Shown here: one piece after another, positions 24,430 to 39,004 of the stretch | Layout: each line of letters begins with the position of its first letter | Numbering within the stretch: the stretch's first letter is position 1 | Origin: Channa striata | Lineage: Eukaryota; Chordata; Actinopteri; Anabantiformes; Channidae | Length of the DNA stretch: 64,000 bases | Assembly: GCA_033026295.1 (NCBI GenBank) | Contig: CM065170.1 | Location: forward strand, 32,562,780 to 32,626,779 | Direction of reading: 5' to 3' | Notes under the pieces: model-generated | The model's input: only the letters and a program-made list of their open reading frames with translations | Told to the model about the DNA's origin: nothing | Databases searched by the model: none | Made by a program: the position numbers and the translations under genes

Positions 24430-27400
24430 ACAAAAGGCGCGCTCGCATTTGAAAAGGTTCAGGTCCCGCAAAGGGCCTCACGTTTTTCTCTTTTTTTCCC
24501 CCCCTTCCCTCTTCTTCGTCTCCCCCCACCGTAACCGACTAATGACTGTGGGTTTAACAACATAAAAAGAAGGGGAAAAAAATACCTCTCCTCCCTGGGA
24601 AGGCGACGGGGAAAGGTTCACCATCCGCCAAACAAAAGCCTTTCCTCTTTGGGACCTTTTTCCCCCTCGCCAGGTGATTCGCTGTCCTCATTTACGAGAC
24701 AATGAAGCCACAGACAGACTTATTGTAAACACTTTGCATGGGCTGCTAAATGGACTGCCATTCCAAGCCAGCAACCCGGGCTCCGGTTGCCCCCTCCCTC
24801 CTTGCCTCCCTCCCCAGTCGTCATCTCCCAGTTTCAAGTAGACGGTGGGCCGATGCTGTTGTTATTGCACAGGAATTCATCGTAGTGACAATGGACAAAA
24901 ACACGGTTAGAAAAGTGCATCCCGTCAAACCACCTGAGCAGCAACTGATTGTACGTACATGATGGTAAATGAAATGTAACCGTCTGCAAAAAAAAAATAA
25001 AATATAATTCCAAGAGGTTTTGGGTTTCCACAGAGACACAGCATTAAAACTGTCAGAGTCCTCTGCTATAACAGCTCTGACCCACTAGACTCGGCATCAG
25101 ATGCTAAGGACATCCAGGTGCCACGTCTCCTCCAGGTGAATGGTTGTAGATGGACAGGGTCAGCGGTTGGTGTCACAGTAGTTCTTCTGTGGGATCAGAC
25201 CACACGGGCCGCATGTCACTCATGCGTCGATGACCCTGTCTCTGGTTGACCTTTTGTCCTTCCTTGGGTCACCTTTGGTACAAGGACAGCCCATAAGACC
25301 TGCTGTCGAAGAGATGAGGTCGTCACAGTTTGGCTTTTGTCATCTTTACCTTTGCTCCTTTCCCCGCCTCTTATACAAATCAACTTGAAGAACTTCACCT
25401 GTAATTGGCTGATTGGTGTGAGCAAACACCATGATTTGTACATTCAGCGTCATTTAATCAGCGATTTGACCAATTAAGACTTGGCTCCACCTTTTGTTAA
25501 GTCTCTAAATTGGCAGAGGAAAGGACTGCAGAAGATAATCAAGTGGCACTTTCTTTGTGCTCACTCCGTTTGTGGAACGCACCAGAAACAGATTTAGATT
25601 TACTCAAAACTTTTGCTTGATCTAAGTCACCAATCGTGTTATAAAGAGACATTCACGTGACTTTCCTTCAGCTTGTTTCACACCAAGCTGCTGCCCATTG
25701 CCAAGCAGTTGATTGTGGGTGAGTTAGAGCACAGACCCTTTAAATCTGTCTGATAATGCCGAAGAATTGTACCTGTTTGGCTGTCCTGTCAGTGCCATCT
25801 CCCACCCTATTGGCTGTCACTGTCTCGTTTCTCGGTACGTCTCCCAATGAGTCCGGACATCATGTGTCTTTCCTTTTGTCGGCCACATCCCAAATCTATT
25901 TACAGTTGAGACCTTTGCAGCCTGAGTAATCCATCCACGTTTGAATGAAAAGATCTTTCACCGTAATGTGTTGCATTCCAAAGACAGATGACCGTGACCT
26001 TTGTTCGGCTTTATATCGTATGTGGCTGCGTGAAATATATCGCCTCTGTTTTCAGTGAGTAGCTCAGCATAAATAAGGAACAAAAACTTTGACGTGGTCT
26101 TTTACTTACCCCGACATTAATGGCTTTTTTTTTGTGCTGCTGTGCTATGATATACTGTATGCACCGTGGGGAAAAAAGCTCTGGTATCTCTCACGGTGTT
26201 TGGGTGTTTTTCAAGGAATTGCTGCAAACACTGTAAAGCGAGCTCCACTAACACGGGGTTTATAAAGTATACCACTCTGGGAAATTGCATTTTCTCTGTT
26301 ATGCTGAGTGTGTGTGGGTGTGCTCGGCTGTGTGTGTTTCACATCTCCTTTAGTCGTTGTCTGATTTTATGGGGAGCGGCGGTGCTTTGTCTGTATATTG
26401 TTCATAATAACAATTAGTTTTACCTTTTCCGTGATTCCTGTTTGTCATCAGACTGCTTTAGATTTAGTTTTTGTATTTCTTTTGAGACTGAAGATTTTTC
26501 CCACGTTAACAGCAGTAACACAATTAAGGAAATTGCTCCTGAACAACGTTGATTATTTTAGTGCCATTTTGCTACAATCACACCTACAGTTTGTTTTCCC
26601 TGGTCCAAAGCAGAGTGGAAAATTTAATTTGAGTTTAGTTTCTCGCCGCCCAACGACAAGGTGACCAAGAGTTGTAAATAAAAGTCACGCAGGGTCGAGA
26701 TTTTGGCAGCAGAACTGGCAGAGCGGCTCTTGTCTCCCTTCAGCCTCATTCCCTCAACTCGTTTCCTGTAGTCGGTTTGATTACATTTTCACATCTAACG
26801 GACCGCGTCATGCTGCAGCATTCTGCAGCCGTCACCGTGCCACGGTTTGCTTTTATTCCGCCCAAACGAAATACAAGCAAACCCTTCAGAGATTCTGTTG
26901 TTCCTGGTGTTGTGGGTTGCAGCTCCAGCTTTTGCTGCTTCGCACCTTCCTGTTGCCTCACGGAGTGTGTTTGTCTGTAGGTGTCAAGCATGTGACTCTA
27001 CATGTGGACCATGAAGTGTTTCCAGAAATGTCTTCAAATTACTGTAGACACGTAGCAAGTAATAATCACAAACTTCTTAATGTGGTGGGCTACTACATAA
27101 AGTTACAATATTAATAAAGTTAAAGAAGTGCATCATATAACTATGGACAGTAATTCTTTTAGCACGTTATTAAAATGACATGTTGCCCCAACACTGAACA
27201 CACACCTTCAACTGTCACCCACCTTCTCAACCTGGGGCATTATACTGTCCTTTTGTTGTGCAAGCGATAATTCAAAGTCATACATAAAACATGTATGACA
27301 GGATAATACTGGGAGTGTGGGGCAGCGCAGTGTGGGAATGAGAGGAAAGGGATCTATTGTGGAGTGTGATGTCAATGTGATGGCACGCTGTTTGGAATAC

Positions 27401-28340
27401 GAGATGAAAACGAGTGTCAAGTCTGTCCAGACAGTGACAGTGACCGGGCCCCCCCTCACCCACACCCATTCTGGACAGCACACACACTCGTCCTGTAGAG
27501 GCGCCTGCTCGTACATCGTTTGAGCAACGTCTTCACCTGGCGTTTGTCCTTGATGCAAAATTCCGGCTTTAGTAATTTAGTTTTGTGGATCGTTTGTCTG
27601 GAAAACGATGGGCCAAAGGGCCGACGGAGTAACCAGCGGACACATTTCTTTTCCCAGTTAAGGACTGGCGTTAGTTTGAGTGTCATCATCAGTCGTGTCT
27701 GGTAAATATAATGCAGGAAGCTAGTTGTAATGAAGCTGTAATAACTGGAGGTTTCCCTTTTTCTACACTGTAGCTGTGTTTCCTGCCTCCACATGGACCT
27801 CGTATTCCCGATTGCTCTATTGTGCTACTTTCCTGCTCAGCAGGTGCATTAATCCCTCCCTAAGATGAAAAAATAGGCGAGCAGATATGTCTGGGGACCC
27901 ATACGAGGATGATTCACGGCAGATTTGTCCATACTGGCTTTGACTGACAGCCGCGCTTGCCGCTCTGACCAGCAGCAGGAGCGTCTCTCTGGCACGTCCT
28001 CCGTTGGCTCGACAGGTGCCAGGTGAAAGCTTCACAGCTGTCCCGTGGGCATTTCCTCTCCCCGCGGTCTGTCTCCGATGTCCTGGGACTGCATTCCTCC
28101 ACAGCGCCGGGGCCACATGCTCCTCTCCCCTACCTTAGCAGGAAAGGTTAATGGCCAACAGGTGCTGGTTTATGTGCTGTTGGCTCAGCTTATTCTGCCG
28201 TGAGCAACTGACCACACATTAAACACATGCAGCATTTTTTGTATAGAAATAATAAAATGTGTTATGCACAGTGGGTTAACAGAAGAATCAACACATTTGG
28301 AAGTTGGCACCTTTTTTTACAACATTAATATAATAAGTTA
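24430..28340. other. Gene desert segment, no gene seen
   Basis: Mostly unique DNA. 24580-24780 carries GC/AT-mixed words such as TGTAAACACTTTGC (forkhead-like) and may be regulatory. ORFs of up to 116 codons show no known domain. Confidence 0.5.
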
Positions 28341-28372
28341 TTACATTAAAACATTCGCTTCCTTTAATGTAA
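28341..28372. repeat. Inverted repeat, 10-bp arms
   Basis: TTACATTAAA (28341-28350) and TTTAATGTAA (28363-28372) are perfect reverse complements around a 12-nt loop, in AT-rich DNA. Confidence 0.85.
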
Positions 28373-28616
28373 CTTACCTAAACGATACTTTTTTGTTGTC
28401 GTCATTATATGATCGTAGGTGATACAAACATCTCAAATAAACTTTACTCCAGACCTCACAGACTGCACAAATTCAGACGTTTCACCGAGTGACGCCCTGC
28501 GTCTGTTTGATCTTATGTCGACAGTTGAGGCGTTAATCTCGTCAAGGCCGCAGATGTAAATGTATAACATGTAGCATCCACGCTGTGTGTGTGGCATAAC
28601 CCACCCGCTCTCACTC

Positions 28617-28633
28617 CACACACACACACACAC
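28617..28633. repeat. (CA)8 microsatellite
   Basis: A short perfect CA run. Confidence 0.9.
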
Positions 28634-28789
28634 TCTTATTTAGACACATGCACACCCACCTTTATTTCACCATTTATAACTCTTCTGGACTCCCGAAACT
28701 CTGTTTGCAATTTCAGGCTGCAAATTAGAAGCGTAAGTCATCTGTTTCCCATAATCCTCCTGTCAGACCAGGAGCTGGCTGCCCCCCCC

Positions 28790-28870
28790 CCAAACACACA
28801 CACACACATACACACACACTGGGTCTGGACAGCGTGCACACATACAGACACACACACTCGTATCACATAC
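28790..28870. repeat. Compound CA-rich microsatellite
   Basis: C10 followed by broken (CA)n runs to about 28870 with ATACAC and ACAGACAC interruptions. Confidence 0.9.
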
Positions 28871-29870
28871 ACATAGCCACATATGGATTTACATGGATGT
28901 TCATGCATATGCATGTGTTGTGCTCAAACCGCACACTTATCTAAGAATACCTGCAGCGTGAAGTTTCTTCAGGCTCCTCTCCTCAGAAAGTCCCATGTTC
29001 AAAGTAACTCACTTTCTCAAGAGCCCGGCACATGAAAACTGTTTCATGGTGTTCAGAAAAGACCAATAAAACAATATTTATAGTGCACAGAGTAGCAAAT
29101 GCGCAATATAAATAGACATTGGTACAACTGGATTACTAAATTAACAGAACCGGTGCAAAATTGGTGTCCGGCGCCAGGACACTACTGAGCTTCGGTTCTG
29201 TCCGTGAGTCTAAATGTGTTTGTCAGAGAAATCACTGTGAGAACTGAGATTCGGACTAGTTCTTGGAGAGTGTCAACTTGGGTAGCGCTGCCTTAGACAT
29301 TAAAACAGTTGCTGAAATGTTGCCTAGTGTACACAGGAAAAGTCGTACAGTTAAAAGAGAAAACAGGCATTTAACAGGGTGCAGATTCACACAGAGCGAC
29401 GCTGTTTGTATTAAATATCAGCCATTATTGCGGCTCTCAGACAGGGATCAGTCAACAATTCTTTTTTTTTAAAGGAACAAACGTGCCGTTTCATTTCCAG
29501 CTGTAGCCGCAGCAAAGAAGCAGAAGAGAAGCCGGCTCATCATTGATTCATCTGTCTGGGTGTTTTCTCCCTGACACAGTGTGTAAACACTCGTGATTCT
29601 TAATACACTGAATGACTCTCTGCACTGTCAAGATTCCAACTTCATGTATTACAAGCGACCTCGGTAATCTGCAGAGATTATTACTGTGTGTTTATCTGGA
29701 CCTCTTCACAGTGTGTGAATCTGATGTGTGTGTGTGTGCGTGCGCTTTGAAATGCACAGCAGTGGGAATGTGTGTGTGTTCTTTTGTTTGTCTTGTGTGT
29801 TGCATACCTTTGTGCATCTGTAACAGCGACTTTGTTGAGCATGTGTGTGATAATGCAGCGGCTCTCCATC

Positions 29871-29897
29871 TGTGTGTGTGTGTGTGTGTGTGTGTGA
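29871..29897. repeat. (GT)13 microsatellite
   Basis: A perfect GT run within a wider TGTG-rich stretch (29725-29900) that explains the Cys/Val-rich ORF at 29612-30079. Confidence 0.95.
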
Positions 29898-31539
29898 GAA
29901 ACCCCGGCAAAGGTGACGTGTCCTACATGTTCACTGACAGCTTTATGAGCTCTGTGGCTCGGCCAGGGGAACAAGATTATGGGAAAGGAAACGCACACAC
30001 AGGGCGACACACTCAAGCTGGCTATTGTCCCAGATACTATGGTCAGGTGAGGTCCAAGGTTCAGCGCTCATATTATTAACAGGAACAAGCTGGAGGCCCG
30101 TAAACACACCTACGACTTACTCAAGTGGAAAGCTGAGTTGTTGGGGGTCGAGGGAGGTCAAAGTGGTCGAGGCAGCCGCTGTAATTATCTGAGTGGACAC
30201 AAGGCAGGTCCACAGGGTCCCGATAGCTGGACAGAGTGTTCGCGGTCTGTTACTTTCTTTCACTTCTCCACTTGTCGAAAGTTTCATTCTTACCAGGTCA
30301 CGTCACCAACAAACATTTGTCATTAGTTTTAGAACAAGCCTGCGAGTGACGTGAAATGCCGGGACATAAATTGGCCTTGTTTATTTGCATGTGTGTACTT
30401 TTTTATGTGTGCGCACAAATAAATGCTCGGTGCATATGTTCTTGTTGGACACCTGTAGCTTGTCTTCAGAGTGGTCAAAGTGCACACCTGTCAAGCATTA
30501 ACAGTGAGTTTGTGTGCATCAAAGACGCTGATTGGCTGATTTGACTTCTGAAGATGTAATTACGCCTGTGCACGCTCTGTTTGTTCCGGTCAGACTCCCC
30601 TCTCTGCATAGGTTCGTGATTAGGTGTACCTGAAGGGAAGCCGGTCATTTCGAAGCCGTACCTATGGAAGCGTCATTCTGCCGTGAATGCGAAGAGAGTT
30701 AGAAGTTTGTTGATGTCCACATTTGTGTGTTTTACGTTTAAGTTTTAAATTTTGATTTGACAGCAGTTTACAGTTCTCATCTTCTTCTTCTGACACTGTT
30801 AACACAAGTGCAGTCTTGAAGTTTTTCGATATATTTCTCTTTTTTCATATTTTCTCTTTGTTTTCGGCACAATCTGTCGATTTAATATGCAGATGTTTAG
30901 AAAAAAGGGGTTACGAGCATTTTCAGGTCCACATTCAAACTTCTCAAACTGGGAATTACCACCTGCTTCCCATTTTCTGCTCAGCATCCAAGAGGCTCCA
31001 AGAGGGAGTGTCTGCGGAAGATTCCTGACCAGGTGCTCAATACAAATGGGAAGACAATTAAACGGACACAATGTGGATCTGTGGTCCTCGGTGGAATATT
31101 CAGGAACATTTGGGGCTCAGCTGTTCTTCCCACAGTGTACCAGAGGAGAAGAACAGGTTTCCTTGTGTTTTTATTGTTGTAAGTTTGAGTCTGAGTCCCA
31201 GATCTGCAGATGTAAGTTGATCTGGGGGATTCAAAGCAAAAATATTCTCACATTATCTGACAAACAACATCCTCGGCATCAGTGCGGTGACTTCACACCG
31301 CACAATTCTGAGAACTGTAGGCCATTACGGTGAGACTTGGACATCAGTGATCCTTGTCACAGATGCAAACATAATGGTATCTGCCCCTGTCTTGTGGAAA
31401 TCTACATCTCACCGCTGCTCACCCCATAAGAAACAAGAAAAGCATTTGATTGGGGCGGTTGGAACTCTTAATTAGGTTGAAGAAGGTCTCTTTGAACCGA
31501 CGGTGTAACAGAAAAAGCAAAATGTGAAACATTTTCAAC

Positions 31540-31739
31540 CTCATTATAAGTTATCTAAAAGGCGAGGGCTCGTGATAATGAGGGCCATCCAGTGGGATGC
31601 GATGCAGTGGGAAGAGAGCGCCTAATTGTGTCAAATGGCTGGAAGTATTTCACTTTGAATTATGGGAGAAAAGGGGGAAAATAAAGCGGGGACACACAAC
31701 ACGGACACAGCATGCAGCATTAATGTTAGGAAATAAATG
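31540..31739. promoter_or_regulatory. Candidate conserved non-coding element
   Basis: Non-repetitive with CGTGATAATGAGGGCC, GCGCCTAATTGTGTC and TTTGAATTATGGG homeodomain-like words. No repeats, no ORF. Confidence 0.3.
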
Positions 31740-32929
31740 AGGCACTATAGAAACTATAAGTGTGTACATTTCTTCAGGACAGGGCGATATTAAAGCTGCT
31801 GTGTGTCACACCTCTAAGTTGAGTCGCAGTATTTCCAAACAACATACATCTAATTTAGTGGGTCCACAGGCAACGTTAGGTGTCAGCAACAACTTTCTTC
31901 GCTTACTTTTATCTTGTTTTTTTATTTTTCATCTGCATTTGTCCAAGTTTGTATCTCAAATCAAGCAAAAACAACAAGGAAAACTAGCTGTGCATGTTTT
32001 CCCAGGTATTGGTCAGATCACTCTGCAGCAGTTATTTGTGTCCAGCGTTTACGCTCCCGGCTCAGTGCAGCAAGGTGTGAATCAAGTATTGTTTTGCTCT
32101 TTTCTTCTTTGTATTTGGTCGAATCTAGAATCGAACGCTTGGTAACTGAACTGTCCGTGCAGCTTATGGTTCAATGAAGTGCATTTAAAGACAGTGCGTG
32201 TACAGTAATATTGGTCAAACGTTTAGTGAAGACACTGGCACCTCACACAGGCTGATGCCGTGTGTTCGACTGGCCACCTCACATCTCACCCCTGGCACGC
32301 TGGCTTGTGGGTGTTAGTGCCAACTTCCGATTGATTTCAAGGCAGGTAGAAATTTCCCAGGGTGACAAAGAATAGTGTTTTTAAGACGTTGCCGCCACCC
32401 TCCAACAAAACACACAGCTTCCTTAGCTCATTCAGACAATCTGGTGTCGCCCCTGCGAGTGTGAAAATGTGGTTGTTATACGAACTGAAATGCTTCAGTT
32501 TCGTACTTTTTCTGCGGCACTAATTGGTCCTGTATGTGCTGCGCCCCAGATGGCGCTTGTGTTCATTTGTGGTGTAAAAACATGCAAACACCATATTAAA
32601 AGGCATCATCATACGGATCACATGAATGGGAAGTAAGTGTCCCTCTAATCTCTAAACAATGCTGTTTAACCTAATCACGCTTTGTGTAGTAACGTGTTGC
32701 AGTTTTGCAGTGAAGATTGCAGCATCACAACAAAGATAAGATTTGCAGATAAGCGCAGTCTTGCCACAGCACGTGGAAGCCTGTCCAACTGCCGCCGTGT
32801 TTCTCCTCGTTGGCAGTAGCACAATACAAAAGTAAACCTTGTCACTGAACAGTAATTCTAAATCAAGACAAGAGGTTAAGAGAGGAGGGCGAGGGAGGTG
32901 GGGAGAGGGGAGGTCTCATTGGTGAGATG
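31740..32929. other. Gene desert segment, no gene seen
   Basis: Contains overlapping 127- and 87-codon ORFs (31762-32177) without recognisable domains and no other structure I can support. Confidence 0.5.
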
Positions 32930-33140
32930 AGAGATGAGAGACGTTGCTCCGACAAAGGATGAATACCTCGCTCTCAGGAGCTGACAGCCACAATAAGGCA
33001 ATCATCACCAATCTGCTTTGTCGGCCGACACAGCTCGTAATGCGCCTCTTGAAAAGGCTCATTTCAGAGAGGCTCGTACAGGTGACAGTCGCCAGGTCTC
33101 GCCGTCTGCATTTCAAAGCTGCAGTGCACAGCATCCGCAG
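32930..33140. promoter_or_regulatory. Candidate conserved non-coding element
   Basis: Unique sequence with ACAATAAGGCAATCATCACC, GCTCGTAATGCGCC and a CAGGTGACAG E-box/TGIF-Meis-like word, bordered on the left by a purine-rich GAGAGG stretch. Confidence 0.3.
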
Positions 33141-36100
33141 AGATCGCTGGTTCTGAGGAGGAAGGCCACACACTCTGCTTTTTTGTTTTTATTTTAGATT
33201 TGTTGGATGATTTTGGGCAGAAACGCTGTTTAAACTGAGTATACTGGATCAAACATAGCTACAAAAGTTCATTCTCTTTTTTTCCTAAAGCGTCCTCGTA
33301 CTTTTGAGTGCATGGTTCCATCTTCTGCTTCCTGTCGTTTGTCTGTCTGAAAGTGCATCTGTAAAATCCCAAGCTGCAGCTACGATGATTTTGAACTTGT
33401 CATTTTACAAAGGTGGTAAACTATCGAATACAACGATAAAGTCAAAACATCCCCGTCTCCTTTAAATTCATTATTTGATGTTAACAGTTCATTCTTTTAA
33501 ATGTACGCCAAACTCCTTTTAATCATCCGCCTGTCATCCAATCGATACGCTTGCCGTGGACCCAATGTGCAAAGGTCAAACCTTAAAAACCCTTGTGCTC
33601 CACAGTTTCCCTTTCACTCCACTGAGCGCCTGAACTGCACATTCCCGCGTACGTCACGTCCTCTGCAGCATACGCAGGCTGTTGGACTCCTGCTACGAGC
33701 TAATCGCAGCAGAAATAGCTCACCACGCCAAAACTCGTCTTTACCTTGTTGCACTGAGAGCGAGTTGTGCTCAGCTTGTTCCCCCTCATTTCTCCTTGAG
33801 TCACGCCCGGGTTAATGTATGTGACCGTCAGTCCCTCAACTGATAACACTTGATGAGAATAACCTGCTGTTCTTGCTGTCTCACCTTTTCTGTGACCACA
33901 CATGCTGCGTTGATACGACTGACACAGTCCCACCTCCGTGAATTCCCATAAGTTCGACACGAGTCCAGCTTTGTGTAAATATTCCTTTTATTCTCGTCTT
34001 TATTGGGAGTCATTTTGCTCATGGAATATATATTTTTTGGACAAGCTATCAGCCTGTATAGTCTGTGTTAAATCTAAAGGAGCTTTCTCTGGCCAATCCA
34101 AACACATTTGGTCATGGCTTTGAATAACATTACCTCTCGCAGATATATAGTATTCCAGAGCAATGGGGAATATGGGTAAACATTAGGCTGTGTAGCTCTG
34201 AGAAGAAGAGTGCAGCAGTGCCAGAGATGCTCTCATGGAATCAGCCCTGTATCCATGCAGTGCTCCTTCGAGGGTCAAGGATATTATAGTCCGACCGCTG
34301 GTTTAACTCCCAGGTACTCGCCAGGTGAAACGCAAGCCGCCAGATTGTTATGATCGCGGTGAAATTTACATGACGAGATTGTTTTGGGAGGATTCCACAG
34401 AAAAGGGCAACAAAAACCATTTGGGTGTCACCTTTTTGAAGTTGGAAAGCTTGGTGCTTCGAAGTGTAATGGAAAGCACCAAACACGTCTTCGTACTTTG
34501 GGGCATATAGCACATCTTACTCTAACGCTGGAAGTTTCAATGAACTAAATTGCCTGCCTTAAACAATAATGTGGAAATAAATCAGAAACTTATGAGACAT
34601 CACCTCCACTTTACAACTCGGAGGAAAAACAAATCATCCCAGTTTGGCCGGCAGCGATGAGTTGGGATGCGTCCAAGCAGAAAAGACGCCCAACAACCGT
34701 GTAAACCCTCAGTCGCACAGCAGTCCTGACAGCAATAAAAATAGTTTGCTTTTCTGACTGTCGTGATCCAGCTTTAAGTGCTTTTAGTTTGGGAGCAAAC
34801 ATGGGAAAAAAAAGTCCCCTGTCCGTTCTCCACCTGCAGCCCACAGCGCTGACATCATGGATTAGCTCACCATGACAGCATGTTCACCAGGGACGTGGCC
34901 TACATGCCGACACCGGACTCTGTCCCGGGTCACCCTGGATGGATGCAGCTTGTCGCGTCTCCGTCCCTCCTGCAGGAAGCTCCACGCACGGCGGACGTAG
35001 ATCAGGTGGGGTGAGTGGACTCACCGTCGTGAGGCGCTTTCACACACAAAGCAGGCAGGAAATGCTGCTCTCCTGAGCTGCGGCAGCTCACAGCCAGGAG
35101 AGCTTTTTACAGCCTCCTTGTAAATGTAGCGAACTGGTGTTTTCAATTACGGTCCACTCGGAGGTGAGTTCCTACCCTCGATGCATAAACCGACCTTAAT
35201 AAGTTTTCATCGAGTCGTATCTCTCGAGTCGCTGCGGAGGAAAGCGCTCTGTGAGGCGACGGCGCCGGGCTGGGCCACACAAGAACAGGTCCAGCTGTGA
35301 GAGGAGGTGAAGGTTTGATGTTAGCTTTGGGAGGATGTGCTCCTGCACATGTGAGATGAACTCACAAGCAGGCTGCTGTCGTCCAAGTCTCTCTGCTAAT
35401 CAGTGTAGAGACAGATCTACTTTTGTTAGTTCAGGAGTATCTCAGGGAATGTGTCCAGTCGTTCTTTTTTTCACCTCTGTGCTGTGCAGCTTCAACACTG
35501 TGACTCCTGTACAGTTTTTCTACTTTCCATGTCAGTTCTTGTATATCCGTGTGCAGTGAAGAGGGGATGTTAGGCTGGGAAGAGAAACACCCCTGAGCTC
35601 CGCGGCGCGGAGTTTTCTCTGCAGCTTGTCACTGATTCTCATGACCTCAGAGCGACTGCAGGAGTGGGAGCTGTCGTTTGACAGAGCTGGTGTTTGTCTA
35701 GGAAAACTTAAAGTCACTTCCAAATGTCAGATGCCACAGAAACACACCACGCTCCGCGTTCCCGACTTTATGCGGAGTAGTTTTTCTCCTAACATTAAAA
35801 TCCGTGGTGAGGTGGAACGGTTCAGGTTTCTGCGCAATTCATCCTAAAAATCACTCACGTGTTTGTTTTCGGAATATCTCCCCTCTCTGCAGCTGCTTCC
35901 TGGTTCTCACCTGGGGTCTAACAAAACCAGCACTGGCCAAACGTTTCCATTTTTGAGCCAGTCCCAGCTTTCAAACTCGGCGCTCGCTTGTTCACCCCCA
36001 CATGTGGTTGTAGGGTTTGTCGATTTCCTTTAAACTGAAGGTTTACCGTTAAATTAATGATGTTTCTGTGTATCTAACAGTCGGCCTGATTCGTCTGCTC

Positions 36101-39004
36101 CAGCTGGCTAACATTAATCAGCGTTATGATTCCTACAAAAATTATTTGTGCATCCACATTTGCACTTTTCCATATTGCATTTCTCCTTGGGTAGTTCTGA
36201 CCAAGGTAAATCTCTATTTCTATCTACAACTGTTTGGGTCTAGTGTATTTCAGCCACTAACCCAATGCAACTCCGTTGGTTAGATTCCTCCCGTTAAATT
36301 CGTATGTTTGCCTTCCTGTCCACAAAAGCATAGATACGTAACCAGACTGTGGTGAAGAGTCTAGCAAATACTGAAGGTTTAAGTTCATATTTCCACAGTT
36401 TTTGAGTAGGTTCTACATATTTAGTCATGGAACCATTCCATTTTTTTTTTTTTTTTTTTCAAAACAATGTCCTGTTTTTTGACTGATGATTTCTCTCTAA
36501 GACCATTAAAGCAAAGCCTCAAAGAAATAGAAAAATAAAAACAACCAACCATTAGTGGTACACGTGTTGCATAAAGACTCAAATTCTCACAAATATTACT
36601 AATAACCTTTTGTATTTATGCTTGTTGGAGTCAGTTTTCATTTCATTGCTTTGGCTTTACACGTCTGAGCGTATTAAAACCTGGTAATAATATCATCACA
36701 GCCCCCCAAAAGCGTGAATCGTGAAGTTTTTAGGCGCTGACGTTTCATCATGCTGTAGGTTTCCCCCTGACAGCGAGGCTGATGTCCAAACTGACAACAA
36801 CAAACGCAGTCGGCCTGTTTTTCACCGCATTCATCCCCCTGAAAGCGCGTCTCCGCCATCCTGCAGTCAGCTTTCACGTCTTCAGCCCCAGTCAAGACTG
36901 ATGTTATTACCTTATCAAAGGTGGAGGTGTCTGCAGCTCCGGGGGAAAAAAGAGAGCGGCGGAGAGGAGGAGGGAGGGGCGCCTGGATTCCTTTGACTGG
37001 CTGGCAGCCGACAGGGCACTGGGCGTATTTATCCCTCGCCGCTTGGCTTATCAGCACGGCCTGTAAATCTACCTGACAGGTCTTTACAGGTGCCGTTAAT
37101 CCCGCTGATTCAATTCATTTCGCTAACTGCTCGGATGCAGCCCTCTCTCCGCGGGGAAGATCAAACCCTTGCCCCGTTCTCGGCGCGTTAGTTTGTGTTG
37201 TCCTCGTGATGGAAAGCCGAATCCACTCTCTCTAACGTGGAGATGAAAGGTGTAATGCTGCCTCCGTGGCAGCCAGATTATTCCTCCGACCGGGCTTGTG
37301 CTTCTTTATTTGCTGCACACTGAGTTTGGCCTGTTTTTTATAAGACTCCTATTTACGGGGGGGCAGATTTGCTGTGCAGGTAGGCCATTTTTCAGCAGCA
37401 TCCTGCTACACGCTGCTACACGCTGCCCTCGTTCAACGTTGTGCTTTGCGCCTCTAAAGGTGCTTTATTTGTTAGCACTACCCTGAGGAAATCCAATGTG
37501 CTGGGATGATCACGACGCTAAAACATCAACTCAAGGTGGCTGTTAGTTAACCTGAACCAATCCACGGCCCACACATGGATGGATTGGAAAATAAGCAAAG
37601 AGAGATACATAACCAGAAGAAAAAGATGTGCAAAATTAATGCAAATAGACACAAAAGAGCACAGAGATTTGAAAAAGTGGTCACCTATCGCTCTCAGTGG
37701 ACTTGCAACATCCTGTGCAGTTGTTCGATCGCTCGCTGAGGTGCGAGCTGTGACATTCGGACAGGATTTCTGTTCCTTTCTGTGCTGGTTTGTACAAAAG
37801 AGCTTTTTGTTTGTTTTGGTTTGTTTTTTCAGATTCACTATCAGCGATCTGTCAGACGGTGCACTGCAGTGTCTCAGTCTGTGTTCTCACTGCTGCGAGT
37901 AACACAACAAGACAAGGTTTTGAACTGTTCACCTTTCCTTTTATTTTTATTTCTTTTTCCTTTCTGGTTCCTGCGCCTCCCCGTTTTGTGAACAAGATCT
38001 CCGTCTGTCAAACAAAAGGTGACCCAAGGGTTGATTCCGGCTTTTAGACCAGAATCTCCCTTCACTCGTCGCACTTCATGGAAGGACAAGAGAGCAGCCC
38101 TGCAGCTGTCTCAGTCAAGGACACCTTAGCAGAAAATTTCCTTGGGAGCTGGAGACGTACCTCGTTTTGTCCTTTGTGGTTTGCTGAGCTTGCTTGATTT
38201 GAGCCAAGCTTCGTCCAATCAACGACCTCTGTCAGCCCATCACACCGTTTACTCTCTTCCTTCCTAAATGCAGCTTCAAGCTTCCAGTCAGTCATTCCTT
38301 AAGCCCCTTCTCCCCCCCCAACACCCCTCGCTGATGTGGAGAAGGCCACTTGTGATGGAAAACACAAGTAGATTGGATCTTGGCAGGTTTGCGTGTTTGA
38401 ACGGAGCAGTCACCTCCGCCTGGCTTCCTGCTGCAAACATCAAGCGCCGACCTTATCGTTTCCTCGCCGTGATTAGGCCGCTTCCTGGTGACTCAGTCGC
38501 AGGTTCGAGTTCATTTATGTTCGCTGCGGTCTGCGAGCCTCTTTCCTCAACCTTTGTTGAGTCACACAGCGATGACCACTTTGAAAGAAGGAGATCAACA
38601 TGATGACCTTTAAAAGTAAACACGACTATAATTGGCTCTTTCCCTCTGACGGTTTGTAATCTGTTACATCTGTGTGCGGAGCCATAAGTTAAGTGATCCT
38701 GGGACTTTTCAGCTCCATATGTTCGTGTTTAATTTGATTATTTTTACAGCTTGGTACCTCCACTGTTCGTTACCTATCCGCCATCACTCCCCTCATCTTG
38801 CTTCATTACTTAATTTCCCCTGAAGCTTTAATTAAGCTTTAGTCTATCACAAGGTTTAAAATCCAACCCTAACTGTCGGTACATACGCCAAGTATTGATT
38901 TTCACAGTCCAGATTCTTTTACAGCCTCGCTGATAGTGTCACTGATAGTGCCAGTCACTGAATTGATACAGTTACCACAGACGGACCGTTTTATTGTTGG
39001 TCAT
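33141..39004. other. Gene desert segment, no gene seen
   Basis: Mostly unique sequence with a T21 run (36439-36459) and a short direct repeat GCTACACGCT (37408-37427). The stretch 34080-34500 and the GC-richer patch 36990-37200 look non-random but carry no decisive motif. ORFs of up to 127 codons are within chance. Confidence 0.55.

Noticed and set aside
29612..30079. 155-codon Cys/Val-rich ORF
   Set aside because: Artefact of TGTG-rich DNA including a GT microsatellite.
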